Below, one piece after another: positions 24,438 through 34,550 of a stretch of DNA of 64,000 nt (the first letter of the stretch is position 1; the number at the start of each line of letters is the position of its first letter). The translations under genes and the position numbers were made by a program. The stretch lies in contig CALODL010000033.1 of the NCBI GenBank assembly GCA_942492115.1, positions 499,603 through 563,602 on the forward strand. Direction: 5' to 3'. The notes below the pieces were generated by a model. It was not told where the DNA came from. It saw only the letters and a list, made by a program, of their open reading frames with translations, and ran no database searches. The DNA comes from CALODL01 sp942492115. Lineage in GTDB: Bacteria; Planctomycetota; Phycisphaerae; UBA1845; CAIVHJ01.

Positions 24438-26764
24438 AAATCACAACACAGCCGGCCCAGGCCGGACATTTGAAATGGTTTGTGCAGCAAGACGGTATGG
24501 TCATCGAGTTCATCATCAGGGATACAGGTCACGTTGCCCGTAATCAGGACAACGGGCACCATCCCACCACGTTCACGCAAGCGTTTCAAGCATTCCATCC
24601 CATTGATTTTGGGCATATCGATGTCGAGCACGATGAGATCGAGGCACTCCAGGCGTTCGATCTCGGACAAAGCCTGCTCACCATCGCCGGCCTTCACGAC
24701 TTCGAATCCGAACGAACGCAGAGCAGCAGAAATGATGCCTCGAACCTGGGGATTGTCCTCCGCAAGCAGTACGCACTCGCCGTTGGCCTGCGGTTCGACA
24801 ATAGGCTCCGATTCCGATTCGGGCCACACACGCTCGTTGTGCCACGGGAGGATCACGTCGACCTGCACCCCCGCGCCTGCTTTGGACTGCAGTTCAAGAA
24901 GCCCGTCATGCTCCTGCACGATGGCCTGCACGATCGACAGGCCCAGTCCAGTTCCCTGGCCACGCGGCTTGGTCGTAAAGAATGGCTCCAGGATCCGATC
25001 ACGAATGTTGGACTGAATGCCCTCCCCGTTGTCGCGGACCGACATGCACAACCCCTCGCACGGATCGCCGTTGTGCTCAATGAGGCGTTGCACCTGGCCG
25101 GGATTGGCGCGATCGAGCGAGATCTCGAGGCGCCCACCCTCCGGCATGGCGTCGCGCGCATTAATTGACAGATTCATGATGAGTTGCTGAAGCTGGGTGC
25201 GATCCCCAACTACCGCAGCACCAGGACAATGATTGACCACGTCCAGCTCGATGGCCGCAGGCAGCATCCGCCGCAGCAGACGCGTGACTTCGGTCATCAG
25301 ATCACCGAGGTCGATCGGGATACGCGTCGTGGGCATATGGCGACTGAACGTCAGCAGCGCCTGCGTGACCCCGGCAGCCTCATCGGCAGCTGCGCGGATG
25401 ACTTCCAGGCCGCGATGGGCGGACGCCTCACTGTCGAGCAGGCCGGCAGCCTGATCGAGTCCACCGCGGATGACCGTCAACAGGTTGTTGAAATCGTGGG
25501 CAATACCGCCGGCCAGTCGGCCGACCGCTTCCATCTTGCGTGCCTGGTGCAACTGCTCGAGCAACGCGGTCCGGTCGCTGGAGGCTTTGAGGCGCTCAGT
25601 GGTGTCTTCGACCGTGCCCATGAACCCGGTCAACTCTCCACGTGCTCCCCCAATCGGCACGGCACTGGCGGAAACCCAGGTCGTGACGTCTTCGGCGCTC
25701 GCAAAACGAAACTCCTCATTGAACGGGGTCTGGCACTCGATCGCCTCGCGCCAGGACTTCCAGACCCACCCACGGTCCTCGGGATGCAGGCGCGTGGCCC
25801 AGCCATCGCCCGCGGCCTCCTCGAAGCTCAGTCCGGTGATCTCGCAACCCCGGTTATTGAGGTAGATGCATGCACCCGCGGCGTCTGCCATGAAGATACC
25901 GATGGGTGACATACCGGCCAGAGAACGGAAGCGCCGCTCGCTGGCACGGAGGGCGGCCTCGGCAACCTTTTGCTCGGTGACATCGCGGGCCACCGCATAC
26001 CACAGGTTGCGCTTATAATCGGGCCTCGAAGACCACGACAGCCAGCGCACACTGCCGTCCTTGCACACATAACGGTTCTCGAAGTGCAGCTGGGACTGGA
26101 ATTCCTGGCACACGGCTATCGTCGCGTCGCGATCGTCCGGATGCACGAAATCGAGAAAGGGTCGGGCCAGCAACTCTTCGCGCGTGTACCCCAGCGTCGT
26201 GGTGAATGAATCGTTGACCCTGCGAAAAAAGCCATCGCGATCAGCGATACACACCATATCGAGAGACTGGTCGAACCACTGGTTGGCAGGGTCTTCCACG
26301 CGACCGAGCATCATGACGACGTAGCGGTCCTTGTCATTCTGGCACGGCACGAGTGACACCTGAACGCGATCATGACCGGGTAGAGCGAGCGCTGTCCTGG
26401 CCATCAGTCCATCGGCCAATGCCCGCGTCCATGCCTTCCGCAGCGCGTCACACGCGGGCTGGGCGATGTGATCGAAAACACACGCACCCACCCCCGGCCC
26501 CCCGCCATCCTCCATTTTGAGGAGGACGTGGCCGCGCTCATCGAGTACGAGGATCGATGGCCAGGTGTTACGCTGCAGCTTGTGGTTCGTTTCGACGGCC
26601 ATGACTCCCGAGCCCGATTCAGTTTGCCGAACATTCAGGATACATCGACCGCCCGCTGCGAAAAAGGGAATCATCGGAGTCGTCGCCATCCACAGGACCT
26701 GCCCTGGCGCGCCGTCGCCGCAGCAATCCACACGCAACTCTAGACGCAACGACCTGTTGAGCAA
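24413..26764 (-). CDS. PAS-domain hybrid sensor histidine kinase with C-terminal receiver
   Basis: 783 aa at maximum; ATG 26602 (MAVETNHKLQ) is an alternative start that drops 54 poorly conserved residues. Two PAS/PAC units (about 165-280, around SLDMVCIADRDGFFRRVNDS; and about 285-400, around SPIGIFMADAAGACIYLNNR) precede the HisKA box GRLAGGIAHDFNNLLTVI. The HATPase domain has SINARDAM (N-box), VRDNGEGIQ, and EPFFTTKPRGQGTGLGLSI. The receiver domain at about 665-780 has LLAEDNPQVRG and LIVLDIDMPKING. There is no transmembrane segment, so it is a cytoplasmic sensor. It transfers phosphate to its own receiver and probably to the coupled NarL-type regulator. Confidence 0.92.
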   Translation of the reverse strand: MLNRSLRLELRVDCCGDGAPGQVLWMATTPMIPFFAAGGRCILNVRQTESGSGVMAVETNHKLQRNTWPSILVLDERGHVLLKMEDGGGPGVGACVFDHIAQPACDALRKAWTRALADGLMARTALALPGHDRVQVSLVPCQNDKDRYVVMMLGRVEDPANQWFDQSLDMVCIADRDGFFRRVNDSFTTTLGYTREELLARPFLDFVHPDDRDATIAVCQEFQSQLHFENRYVCKDGSVRWLSWSSRPDYKRNLWYAVARDVTEQKVAEAALRASERRFRSLAGMSPIGIFMADAAGACIYLNNRGCEITGLSFEEAAGDGWATRLHPEDRGWVWKSWREAIECQTPFNEEFRFASAEDVTTWVSASAVPIGGARGELTGFMGTVEDTTERLKASSDRTALLEQLHQARKMEAVGRLAGGIAHDFNNLLTVIRGGLDQAAGLLDSEASAHRGLEVIRAAADEAAGVTQALLTFSRHMPTTRIPIDLGDLMTEVTRLLRRMLPAAIELDVVNHCPGAAVVGDRTQLQQLIMNLSINARDAMPEGGRLEISLDRANPGQVQRLIEHNGDPCEGLCMSVRDNGEGIQSNIRDRILEPFFTTKPRGQGTGLGLSIVQAIVQEHDGLLELQSKAGAGVQVDVILPWHNERVWPESESEPIVEPQANGECVLLAEDNPQVRGIISAALRSFGFEVVKAGDGEQALSEIERLECLDLIVLDIDMPKINGMECLKRLRERGGMVPVVLITGNVTCIPDDELDDHTVLLHKPFQMSGLGRLCCDLCVNGSSE

Positions 26765-26884
26765 GCACTTGCGCGCCGCGATGATGTTTTAGTGAATCTG
26801 CACTATTTGCGCAGTCCCCATGCACAGGCGATAATCCGATCGGATGGCTCCTTTCGGATGAGACCGTAACTACGAGGCAGAATC

Positions 26885-27202
26885 ATGATCGATCACTTGC
26901 CGAGCGAACACCCTACCATTCCCCAGCGCATTAGTAATGCTATTGCTCGCTTCGGGTTAACCCCTCGTGAGGCCGAATTGGTCGAACTCCTGGCGGTTGG
27001 TTTTACGACCACCGCTGTGTGCGACGAGCTGAGAATCAGCGAAGCGACCATCCGCACGCACCTGCGCAAAATCTTCTCATCGCTCAGTATCGAAAGCCGA
27101 GTGCAGCTCGTCGCGATGGTGTTGAATCAGGTTCTGGTCGACATCGGCGAGGTCAGCTATCTCGCGCTACGGCGGCCGGCCGCCGCGTCCGCCGAAGCTT
27201 GA
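26885..27202 (+). CDS. Stand-alone LuxR-type HTH regulator
   Basis: 105 aa. Residues about 25-90 (FGLTPREAELVELLAVGFTT, LRISEATIRTHLRKIFSSL, ESRVQLVAMVLN) are a complete LuxR/GerE helix-turn-helix; no receiver or ligand domain is attached. It is divergently transcribed from the hybrid kinase gene, with about 120 bases between starts, so it may regulate that promoter; this is inference. Confidence 0.85.
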   Translation: MIDHLPSEHPTIPQRISNAIARFGLTPREAELVELLAVGFTTTAVCDELRISEATIRTHLRKIFSSLSIESRVQLVAMVLNQVLVDIGEVSYLALRRPAAASAEA

Positions 27203-27251
27203 TTCGAGTCGGACTACTGTTGCAGCCCTCGAAAACCGATATATTCAGGGC

Positions 27252-29487
27252 ATGAGCCGGGCCGACTCCTCGCCCTCACCTTCATCTTCCCCACGCATGT
27301 TGCTGCGACTGCTTTTGCGCGTGCTGACGCACACCGTCTATCGCCTGCGCATCTTGAACGCGCACAAAGTCCCCACAACCGGAGGCGCCCTTCTCGTCCC
27401 CAACCACGTGTCGTTCATCGACGGCCTGTTCATCATGGCCGCCCTGAAACGGCCCGTCCGTTTCCTGGTTGATGCCGACTACTTCGAACACCGCCTGCTC
27501 AAGCCCTTCATGCGGTCCATCGGGGCCATTCCGATCTCCTCTTCTGCCGGTCCCCGGGTGTTGCTCAATGCCATGCGGGAGGCCGGCAAATGCCTCGAGG
27601 CGGGCGAGGTCGTCTGTATTTTTGCCGAGGGTCAGATCAGCCGTACCGGGATGCTGCTGCCCTTTCGCCGGGGCATGGAGCGAATCGTCAAGGGCCACGA
27701 TGCCCCCATCATTCCCGTGTTCCTCGATCGCGTCTGGGGCAGTATCTTCAGCCGCAGCGGTGGGCGGTTCTTCTTCAAGATCCCGCGACGCATTCCCTAC
27801 CCCATCACCGTCGTGTTCGGCGACCCGATCACACCGGGGACGCCGCTGCATACGATCCGCCAGACCGTGCAGGAACTGACCGTCGAAGCTGCTGAGGAAG
27901 CCAAGCGCGATCGACGCCCCCTGCACCACACGTTCGTGCGTTCGTCACGCTGGCGACCGTTCAAATTCCTCTACGCAGATCACACAGGACGATCCCTGCG
28001 ACGCTTACCAGCCGTTGCCGGCGCCGTGGCCCTCGCGCGGGCCCTGCGCGCAGTGGACGGACCAGCCACATGTCGGCATCATGCTCCCTCCGACGATTCC
28101 GGCTGCACTGACCAACGTCGCCGGCGCGCTGGCCGGCCGCACCGTGGTCAATCTCAACTACACTGCAGGAACGCACAGCACCGAATCTGCCATTCGCCAG
28201 GCAGGGCTGCGGAGCATCGTCACCTCCAGGGCCTTTCTCGAGAAAATCGATCTCGAGTTCCCTGACACGGTCGATCTCATCATGCTCGAAGATATCCGGC
28301 CCAGAATCGGTGTGCTGCAGCGCGGTGTCGCCTTGTTCCTGGCGCTGCTCATGCCGCTACCGTGGTTGGAACGGTGCTGCGGGGCTCAGGCGCCCGTGCG
28401 TATCGATGACCTCGCGACCATCATCTTCAGCAGTGGCAGCACCGGCGAGCCCAAGGGCGTGATGCTCAGTCACTACAACCTGACCGTCAATCTCGAGGGC
28501 ATCTCACAGGTCTGCCGTGTTTCACCCCAGGACCGCATGCTCGGCATACTACCGATGTTCCACTCCTTCGGCTTTCTGGCCATGTGGTTCGTCAACAATT
28601 GCAACATGGCCATGGTTTTCAGCCCCAACCCCATCGACGCTCCCATCGTGGGCCGGACAGTCCAGCGCTACGGCTTGACGTTCCTGATCGCAACGCCGAC
28701 ATTTCTGCAGATCTACACACGGCGCTGCACGCCCGCGCAGTTCGGCTCGTTGAGGCTGGTCATCGCCGGCGCCGAGAAACTCACTGCGCGCGTATCCCAG
28801 GCGTTCGAAGACGCGTTCGGTGTACGCCCACTCGAAGGCTACGGTACGACGGAGTGCGCCCCCGTCATTTCGGCTTCGGTCCCTGACTTTCGTGCGCCCG
28901 GCTTCTATCAACCCGGTTCGCGTCGCGGCACTGTCGGCCAACCCATACCCGGTGTGGCCGTTCGTATCGTTGATCCTGATACATTCGAGCCTCTACCGCC
29001 CGACACACCGGGCATGCTGATCACCACCGGACCCAATATCATGCAGGGGTATGTCGGACGCCCGGACCTGACCCGCGAGGTCATGCACGAGGGCTGGTAC
29101 GTCTCCGGTGATATCGCTGCCATGGACGAGGATGGGTTCATCACCATCACGGACCGCCTCGCACGCTTCAGCAAGATCGGTGGTGAGATGGTGCCCCACG
29201 GGCGTATCGAGCAAGCCCTGCACGATGCTGCCGATGTCGACACCCAGATTTTTGCAGTGACCGGTATCCCGGATGAGCGCAAGGGCGAAGCACTGGCCGT
29301 TCTCCATACGACCGACGATGCAACAGTCGATGCGGCCCTCGAGGGCGTGACTGAAACCGGCCTGCCCAAACTCTTCATTCCACGCCGCGACCGCTTCCTG
29401 CAGGTCGACAGCCTGCCCGTATTGGGGACAGGCAAGCTCGATCTGCGCCAGATCAAGGCTGTCGCGCGTGCCCATTTTGATTCCTAA
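27252..29487 (+). CDS. aas: Aas-like acyltransferase / acyl-ACP ligase fusion, split by a frameshift near 28050
   Basis: Frame one (27252 to about 28050) encodes a PlsC-type 1-acyl-glycerophosphate acyltransferase domain: NHVSFIDGLFIMAA (NHxSxxD), FAEGQISRTGML (EGxxSR-like) and PIIPVFLD. From about 28048 a second frame, open to 29487, encodes an AMP-binding ligase: HVGIMLPPTIPAALTN, IIFSSGSTGEPKGVMLSHYN, YGTTECAPVIS, GWYVSGDIAAMDEDGFI and LPVLGTGKLDLRQIKA. In Aas-type proteins these are one chain that re-acylates lysophospholipids with acyl-ACP. Joining the frames needs removal of one base in GCGCGC at 28046-28051. It is either a real split into two overlapping genes (the second could start at ATG 28015) or an indel error. 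Confidence 0.8.
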
Positions 29488-29500
29488 GGGAGACTCCCAA

Positions 29501-30898
29501 ATGAAAATCAGGTTTCTCGGTGCCAACCGCCAAGTCACCGGATCATGTTACTTGATCGAACACGACAACCGTCGAATCCTGGTCGATTGCGGCATGTTCC
29601 AGGAACGGAAATACGTCAGTCGCAACTGGTCGGAGTTCCCCGTCGACCCAACATCGATCGATATGATCCTCGTAACCCATGCCCACCTGGATCACGTGGG
29701 GCGCCTTCCGCGCCTGACGCGCCAGGGGTTCAGCGGCAAGATCATCGGAACGGCCCCGACGCGCGATCTCGCTGACATCGTGCTCGAGGATGCAGCCGGC
29801 ATCCAGGAGGAGGACGCGGCCTACAAGCGCAAACGCCACCGCAAGGAAGGTCGCACCGGCCCGCACCCCGTGGAACCTCTGTTCGACCGTACGGACGCGC
29901 GAGACACCATGGATCAGTTCCATGCTGTATCGTATGAGCAGACGGTCGATCTCGGCGGCGGCATGCAGGCGACGTTCCATGATGCGGGCCACATCCTCGG
30001 CTCTTCGATGATCAAAATCGTCTATGGTACCTCTCCCGCGCGTACGCTGTTGTTCTCCGGTGACATCGGCCAACGGGGCAAGCCCATCATCCGCGATCCA
30101 ACGTTTTTCGACGAAGCGGACTTCGTGATCATGGAGTCGACGTACGGCGACCGCGACCACCGCGAAGAGGGCCCCATCGAGGATCAGCTCGTCAGCATCA
30201 TCAATGACACCGCCAACGCAGGCGGGCATCTGTTGATCCCGACTTTCGCGATCGAACGAGCGCAAGAGCTGATGTACTACATCGGGAGGCTGGTCCGTAC
30301 CGAACGTGTGCCCAATGTCCGCGTGTTCCTGGACAGCCCCATGGCCGTGGACGTGACCGATGTATTTCGCATGCACCGTGACTACATGGATGCCGAAACC
30401 TGGGCGCTGATCAACAGTGGGGAGCCCCCGCTCCGGTTTCCCGGGTTGAAGCTGGTGCGCGCGACCGCGGAGTCCAAGGCCATCAACAATGTCACGGCCC
30501 CCTGCATCATCATGGCTGGATCCGGTATGTGCACCGCTGGCCGGATCAAGCACCATCTCGTTCGCCATGTCGGGCGTCGTCAGAGTACCGTGCTATTCGC
30601 CGGGTACCAGGCCGCTGGCACGCTGGGGCGCGAACTACTCTCAGGCCAGGAGGAGGTCCGGATCCACGGCAAGAAGTATCAGGTGGCTGCGCGCATGGCC
30701 CAACTGCACGGGCTGTCGGCCCATGCGGACCGCAGTGATCTTACGGAGTGGCTCGGACGGCTGAATGAGCCTCCAAGCAAAGTGTTCCTCACGCATGGGG
30801 ACGAAGACGCTGCCCAGTCTCTCAGTCACATGTTGCGCGAGAACGGCATAGCCGATGTGATCGTTCCGGAGTATGAAAGCGTCCACGAATTGACCTGA
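29501..30898 (+). CDS. Metallo-beta-lactamase/beta-CASP RNA-processing nuclease
   Basis: 465 aa from the ATG at 29501 with AAGGGAGA upstream. Metallo-beta-lactamase motifs: ILVDCGMFQ, THAHLDHVGRLPRL (HxHxDH), DAGHILGSSM, LLFSGDIGQRG. The beta-CASP part follows (ESTYGDRDH, LIPTFAIERAQELMYYI, FLDSPMAVDVT, IMAGSGMCTAGRIKHHL), then the C-terminal RMMBL piece QLHGLSAHADRSDL. This is the CPSF73/YSH1-like bacterial family, acting as RNA endo/exonucleases in the cytoplasm. It follows the aas-like gene by 13 bases, so it is probably co-transcribed. Confidence 0.92.
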   Translation: MKIRFLGANRQVTGSCYLIEHDNRRILVDCGMFQERKYVSRNWSEFPVDPTSIDMILVTHAHLDHVGRLPRLTRQGFSGKIIGTAPTRDLADIVLEDAAGIQEEDAAYKRKRHRKEGRTGPHPVEPLFDRTDARDTMDQFHAVSYEQTVDLGGGMQATFHDAGHILGSSMIKIVYGTSPARTLLFSGDIGQRGKPIIRDPTFFDEADFVIMESTYGDRDHREEGPIEDQLVSIINDTANAGGHLLIPTFAIERAQELMYYIGRLVRTERVPNVRVFLDSPMAVDVTDVFRMHRDYMDAETWALINSGEPPLRFPGLKLVRATAESKAINNVTAPCIIMAGSGMCTAGRIKHHLVRHVGRRQSTVLFAGYQAAGTLGRELLSGQEEVRIHGKKYQVAARMAQLHGLSAHADRSDLTEWLGRLNEPPSKVFLTHGDEDAAQSLSHMLRENGIADVIVPEYESVHELT

Positions 30899-30907
30899 GT
30901 CGGCGCA

Positions 30908-31762
30908 TCAATCGAAGACCACCGTCTTGTTGCGACTGACCAGGATTTTGTCCTCGAGATGCAGACGCACGGCGTTGGCCAGCACCACACGCTCGAGATC
31001 CCGCCCCTTCCGAATCAGGTCCCCGACCGAGTCGCGATGGCCGACGGGCAGAGCGCTCTGCGCGATGATCGGTCCCTGGTCGAGATCGGCGGTCACGTAG
31101 TGGCTGGTCGCACCGATGATCTTGACGCCTCGAGCATGGGCCTGGTGATACGGACGAGCGCCGGCGAACGCGGGCAAAAAACTGTGATGGATGTTGATGA
31201 TCTGGCGCGGCCATGCATCGACGATGCGCGGCGTCAGGATTTGCATGTATCGTGCCAGAACCACGACGTCGACGCGGGACGCCTCGAGCAGGGCGAGGAT
31301 CTGCTGCTCCTGTTGCGGCTTGGTCTCGTGGGTGACGGGCAGATGTTCGAAACGGAGGCCGAACTTCTCGACCTCGGTGCGAAGATGGTCGTGATTGCTC
31401 ATGACCACTGCGATCTCGACCTGCAGTTCGCCGGCAGCTGAACGCCACATCAGGTCGTTGAGGCAATGGCCTTCGCGGCTGACGAGAATCGCCATCCGCT
31501 TGACGTGATCGCCCCAATAGACCCACCAGCGCATCGCAAATCGCGCCGCCAGGGGCGCCCACGCCGCATCGAAGGTCTGCGGATCCAGGCCGAAAGCGTC
31601 CATGGCCACCTCGACACGCATGAAGAACTCACCTTCATCGGTATCGGTATGCTGATCGAGATCGAGAACGTTGCCGTCATGTTCAGCGAGAAACCCGGTC
31701 ACCGCCGCAACGATGCCGCGCGCGTCCCGACAGTTGATCAACAGGCGCATGGTCTGGTTCAT
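30908..31762 (-). CDS. purU: Formyltetrahydrofolate deformylase
   Basis: 284 aa, normal length. The N-terminal ACT domain (RLLINCRDARGIVAAVTGFL) is followed by a formyltransferase-fold domain (MAILVSREGHCLNDLMWRS, VVLARYMQILTPRIVDAWP, IINIHHSFLPAFAGARPYHQ, IGATSHYVTADLDQGPII), with the HxSFLP and D near the active site. PurU hydrolyses 10-formyl-THF to THF and formate, balancing one-carbon pools and feeding PurT. It is a single gene, convergent with the beta-CASP nuclease gene (stops 9 bases apart). Confidence 0.95.
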   Translation of the reverse strand: MNQTMRLLINCRDARGIVAAVTGFLAEHDGNVLDLDQHTDTDEGEFFMRVEVAMDAFGLDPQTFDAAWAPLAARFAMRWWVYWGDHVKRMAILVSREGHCLNDLMWRSAAGELQVEIAVVMSNHDHLRTEVEKFGLRFEHLPVTHETKPQQEQQILALLEASRVDVVVLARYMQILTPRIVDAWPRQIINIHHSFLPAFAGARPYHQAHARGVKIIGATSHYVTADLDQGPIIAQSALPVGHRDSVGDLIRKGRDLERVVLANAVRLHLEDKILVSRNKTVVFD

Positions 31763-31801
31763 GAGTCAAGTATCCACCGGCCCGGTTGCTGCCGCAAGCC
31801 G

Positions 31802-32749
31802 TCACTGGACGCTATCGGCAATCAAGCCCGTAATCTTCGAGACGACGTGGGTGCACCGCTCATGGTCCGGGAATTCCTGCTCGAGGCGCTCGATGAGCGG
31901 GAGGACCCGGGTCCGCCGCTGCGCGCGCGGTGCGTCTGCCGTGGCGTAGAACAGGGCCAGGTCCGCCACTGCCCAGAAAAACTCCGGACACTCACGAACC
32001 GCTAAAAGATAGTAACGCTCAGCCTCGACCCGCTCGCCAAGGCCGACGCAGGCCTCGGCGCGAGCGTACGCCAGCCGCCCCGGGCGCCCGGTCGACGGCC
32101 AGCGGCTCGCTCGCGTGGTGGCCGCGAGTGCCCCGGCGTGGTCACCTCGTTCCAAGAGGGCTACAGCCTGGTGGAATGTGTGTTCACGCATGCTCCTGAG
32201 AGCCTGCGTGCCGAGGGCCATGGCCAGCACGAGGGCAATCAACGCTTGCGACCACAGGCGTGCGCGACGGGATTGTGCGCGGTGGATCACGCCGCGGCGC
32301 CGGCCCCCGATGATCCAGGCCACGCCGCTGACGGCACCGAAGAGCATGATTTCGCCGAGCCCCGTGGGAAGCAGGTGGTATCGTCCCGACAGCACGTAAT
32401 CAGAGAGGGGCCACAGGGGTCGACGATCGGTCGACTGCAACGCATCGAGGAGGACATGCCCCCCCATCGAAGCCACGCTGACACACACACCCCATGTCCA
32501 GGGCGCCCGAGCCCAACGGCTGACCACCGGTCCCAGCGCTGTCCCACATACGACGACGAACAGCACTGAATGGCACGCAACCTTGGCCTCGAGGCCACAC
32601 AGCGCCGCGGCCTGAGCCACAATGTCGGGCGCATAGGCCATCAGGACGAACACCGGGAGCCACAGGGGATGGCCTCGGCATGGGCTATCACCGGGCGTCG
32701 CCCACTGCGCGGTGGCCAGGCCGACACAGGCGTGTCCAACTACGGGCAC
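31802..32749 (-). CDS. Integral membrane protein (YdjM/DUF457-like metal-dependent hydrolase) with TPR-like tail
   Basis: 315 aa. The N-terminus MPVVGHACVGLATAQW, with HSVLFVVVCG and GHVLLDALQSTDRRPLWPLS further on, matches the membrane-bound metal-dependent hydrolase YdjM family, whose His/Asp residues are thought to bind metal. Four to five membrane helices span about 1-190. The C-terminal 120 residues (AVALLERGDHAGALAATTRA, AYARAEACVGLGERVEAERY) look like TPR repeats outside the membrane. The fusion of the two is less common. It lies 39 bases downstream of purU in genome order but has its own start; enzymatic substrate unknown. Confidence 0.7.
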   Translation of the reverse strand: MPVVGHACVGLATAQWATPGDSPCRGHPLWLPVFVLMAYAPDIVAQAAALCGLEAKVACHSVLFVVVCGTALGPVVSRWARAPWTWGVCVSVASMGGHVLLDALQSTDRRPLWPLSDYVLSGRYHLLPTGLGEIMLFGAVSGVAWIIGGRRRGVIHRAQSRRARLWSQALIALVLAMALGTQALRSMREHTFHQAVALLERGDHAGALAATTRASRWPSTGRPGRLAYARAEACVGLGERVEAERYYLLAVRECPEFFWAVADLALFYATADAPRAQRRTRVLPLIERLEQEFPDHERCTHVVSKITGLIADSVQ

Positions 32750-33045
32750 ATCAACTCCTTACACTCTCGACGGGCGCGCACATCGCGGCTTGAACTACTC
32801 CACAGGTCCGATCACCGTGGCCGTCCGCGGCGTCACCAGCACATGGCATCGACCCCAAGGTGGCCTCTCGACGACAGATATTCAATGATTTTTGGAAAAC
32901 CCGGAAGAACACGCTGTTGCAGGTGTAACACTCCCGACGGGGCCTGGCAGTCCCGGAACGTGCGGCGGCGTCTGCTCCCGGGAAATGAACTCGCCACTGC
33001 GCGATCCGCCAGGTACGATTAAAACCAGACCGTGGAGGTGCGGCG

Positions 33046-33630
33046 ATGAATACAACACGGGTGACACTGCTGGAGCGTATCAAGAACCCCGCCAACAATG
33101 CGGCCTGGGTCGAGTTCGATGCGATCTATCGCCCCATGCTGTTCCGCTTCGCGCAGGCCCGCGGCTTGAGCCATGCCGATGCCGAAGACATCGTCCAAGG
33201 GTGCATGGGGGCCATTTCCGATCACATCACGACCTTCGAATATGACCCGTCCAAAGGCCGATTCAAGGGATGGCTACGGGCCATGGTCAATAACCGCTGG
33301 CGCAACCATCTGCGCGGACGTCGCGAGCAACCGGTCGACAGCCGCGATCTCCGAGCCCTCGAATACCAGGACGAGAGTCCCGAGGAGACCTTCGATCGCG
33401 TGTGGACCCAGGAACATCTCCGCTACGCGCTACGGGCCATTCTCACAGAGGTCGACAATTCCACTGCATGTGCCTATCGGGCTTACGTCATCAACAAGGA
33501 ATCCGTGCAGCACATCTGTGACACCTACGGGATGACTGCCAACCAGTTGTACAAGATCAAGTGGCGACTGACCCAACGCCTGCGTGAGAAAATGCAGGAA
33601 CTGGAGGGCGCCGAGCCGACGGGCGCGTGA
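33046..33630 (+). CDS. RNA polymerase sigma factor, ECF-like (planctomycete type)
   Basis: 194 aa, with GGAGG seven bases before the ATG. Region 2 is TRVTLLERIKNPANNAAWVE through ARGLSHADAEDIVQGCMGAI and FKGWLRAMVNNRWRNHLRGR. Region 4 is AYRAYVINKESVQHICDTYG, MTANQLYKIKWRLTQRLREK. This organisation is typical of the expanded planctomycete ECF/sigma-70 families. No anti-sigma factor is adjacent; instead three small helical proteins of unknown function follow on the same strand, the first only 33 bases away. Confidence 0.9.
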   Translation: MNTTRVTLLERIKNPANNAAWVEFDAIYRPMLFRFAQARGLSHADAEDIVQGCMGAISDHITTFEYDPSKGRFKGWLRAMVNNRWRNHLRGRREQPVDSRDLRALEYQDESPEETFDRVWTQEHLRYALRAILTEVDNSTACAYRAYVINKESVQHICDTYGMTANQLYKIKWRLTQRLREKMQELEGAEPTGA

Positions 33631-33663
33631 TCCAGTCCCCCTCCCCGCGCGTCGTCTCCCACG

Positions 33664-33978
33664 ATGGCCGAGCTCGAGAAGCACCGCACTTCGCTTCCGC
33701 ACGAGTACAACGAACTCATCGCCAGGATGCACGCCCTCGGCGCACAACGTGAGCACATCCAGGATCTGATCATGGATCTCGAGGACCGCCTGGCCAGTCA
33801 GCCGGGCCGGTCCTCAGCAACCTGGACACCGCTGCGCCAGGCGCGGATCCGTCTGGAACGTGTGCAGACTGCATTCGCCCATGCCCAGGATGAGTTGACC
33901 CCTCTGATGCCCCGCATGCGCCGTGTCCAACGACTGAGCGAGTTCCTCAGGAACGATGCCACAGGTCCAGGTGATTGA
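33664..33978 (+). CDS. Small coiled-coil protein
   Basis: 104 aa, highly charged and almost entirely helical (MAELEKHRTSLPHEYNELIA, LRQARIRLERVQTAFAHAQD), with heptad spacing suggesting a helical hairpin. No signal peptide or membrane segment. It starts 33 bases after the sigma-factor stop on the same strand, so it is probably co-transcribed and could act as a cytoplasmic partner or antagonist of that sigma factor. That role is inferred only from position. Confidence 0.6.
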   Translation: MAELEKHRTSLPHEYNELIARMHALGAQREHIQDLIMDLEDRLASQPGRSSATWTPLRQARIRLERVQTAFAHAQDELTPLMPRMRRVQRLSEFLRNDATGPGD

Positions 33979-34154
33979 ACCAGGGTGGGTGTCCGCCCGG
34001 GCATGGCCTCATACCTTGGACGAAGATGCTGGTGCTGGTTCGGAGTGCAGAATTCACGATTTCTCGGAAGACTCGACGCAGGGCGTTGTACTCTCCTCCG
34101 GCAAGCGTCGAGAGGCGACGTGAACGCGGGTGTTGATCGACGAAGGAGAACACG

Positions 34155-34550
34155 ATGAACCGGATGATCATGTGTACAGGACTGGCGTTGACCGTGGCCG
34201 CCCTCGCCCATGCGGCAACGGATGACGAGAACGAGCTACTTGCTCAGCTGGCCGTTGCCCAAAGCAACTACCATCAGGCCATTGAGACCATGCACGATGT
34301 GGGCGTTCAGATCGCCAGCCTGGAACAACACCTCGCCGCCCTCATTCGGGCCAACACCTCCATCCTCTCGGAAGACCAGAGAATATCACACGCCAGCGAG
34401 ATCAGGCGTGTACGTTGGAGGCTGGCGACCCTGCTGTTAGCGTTCGAGGACGCGGAACTGGACATGGATGAAGCGCTTGCCGACATCGAAGCGATCTACA
34501 GGGCCATGGGTGCGTTGCACAAGGGGCCGGAGGTCGGCACGGGCGGGTAG
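34155..34550 (+). CDS. Small exported coiled-coil protein
   Basis: 131 aa, with AAGGAGA six bases before the ATG. MNRMIMCTGLALTVAALAHA is a signal peptide. The mature protein is a helical hairpin (NELLAQLAVAQSNYHQAIET, VQIASLEQHLAALIRANTSI) with a Gly-rich tail, predicted periplasmic. It resembles the 34920-35315 protein in size and layout (signal peptide plus short coiled coil), though sequence identity is not obvious. Confidence 0.7.
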   Translation: MNRMIMCTGLALTVAALAHAATDDENELLAQLAVAQSNYHQAIETMHDVGVQIASLEQHLAALIRANTSILSEDQRISHASEIRRVRWRLATLLLAFEDAELDMDEALADIEAIYRAMGALHKGPEVGTGG

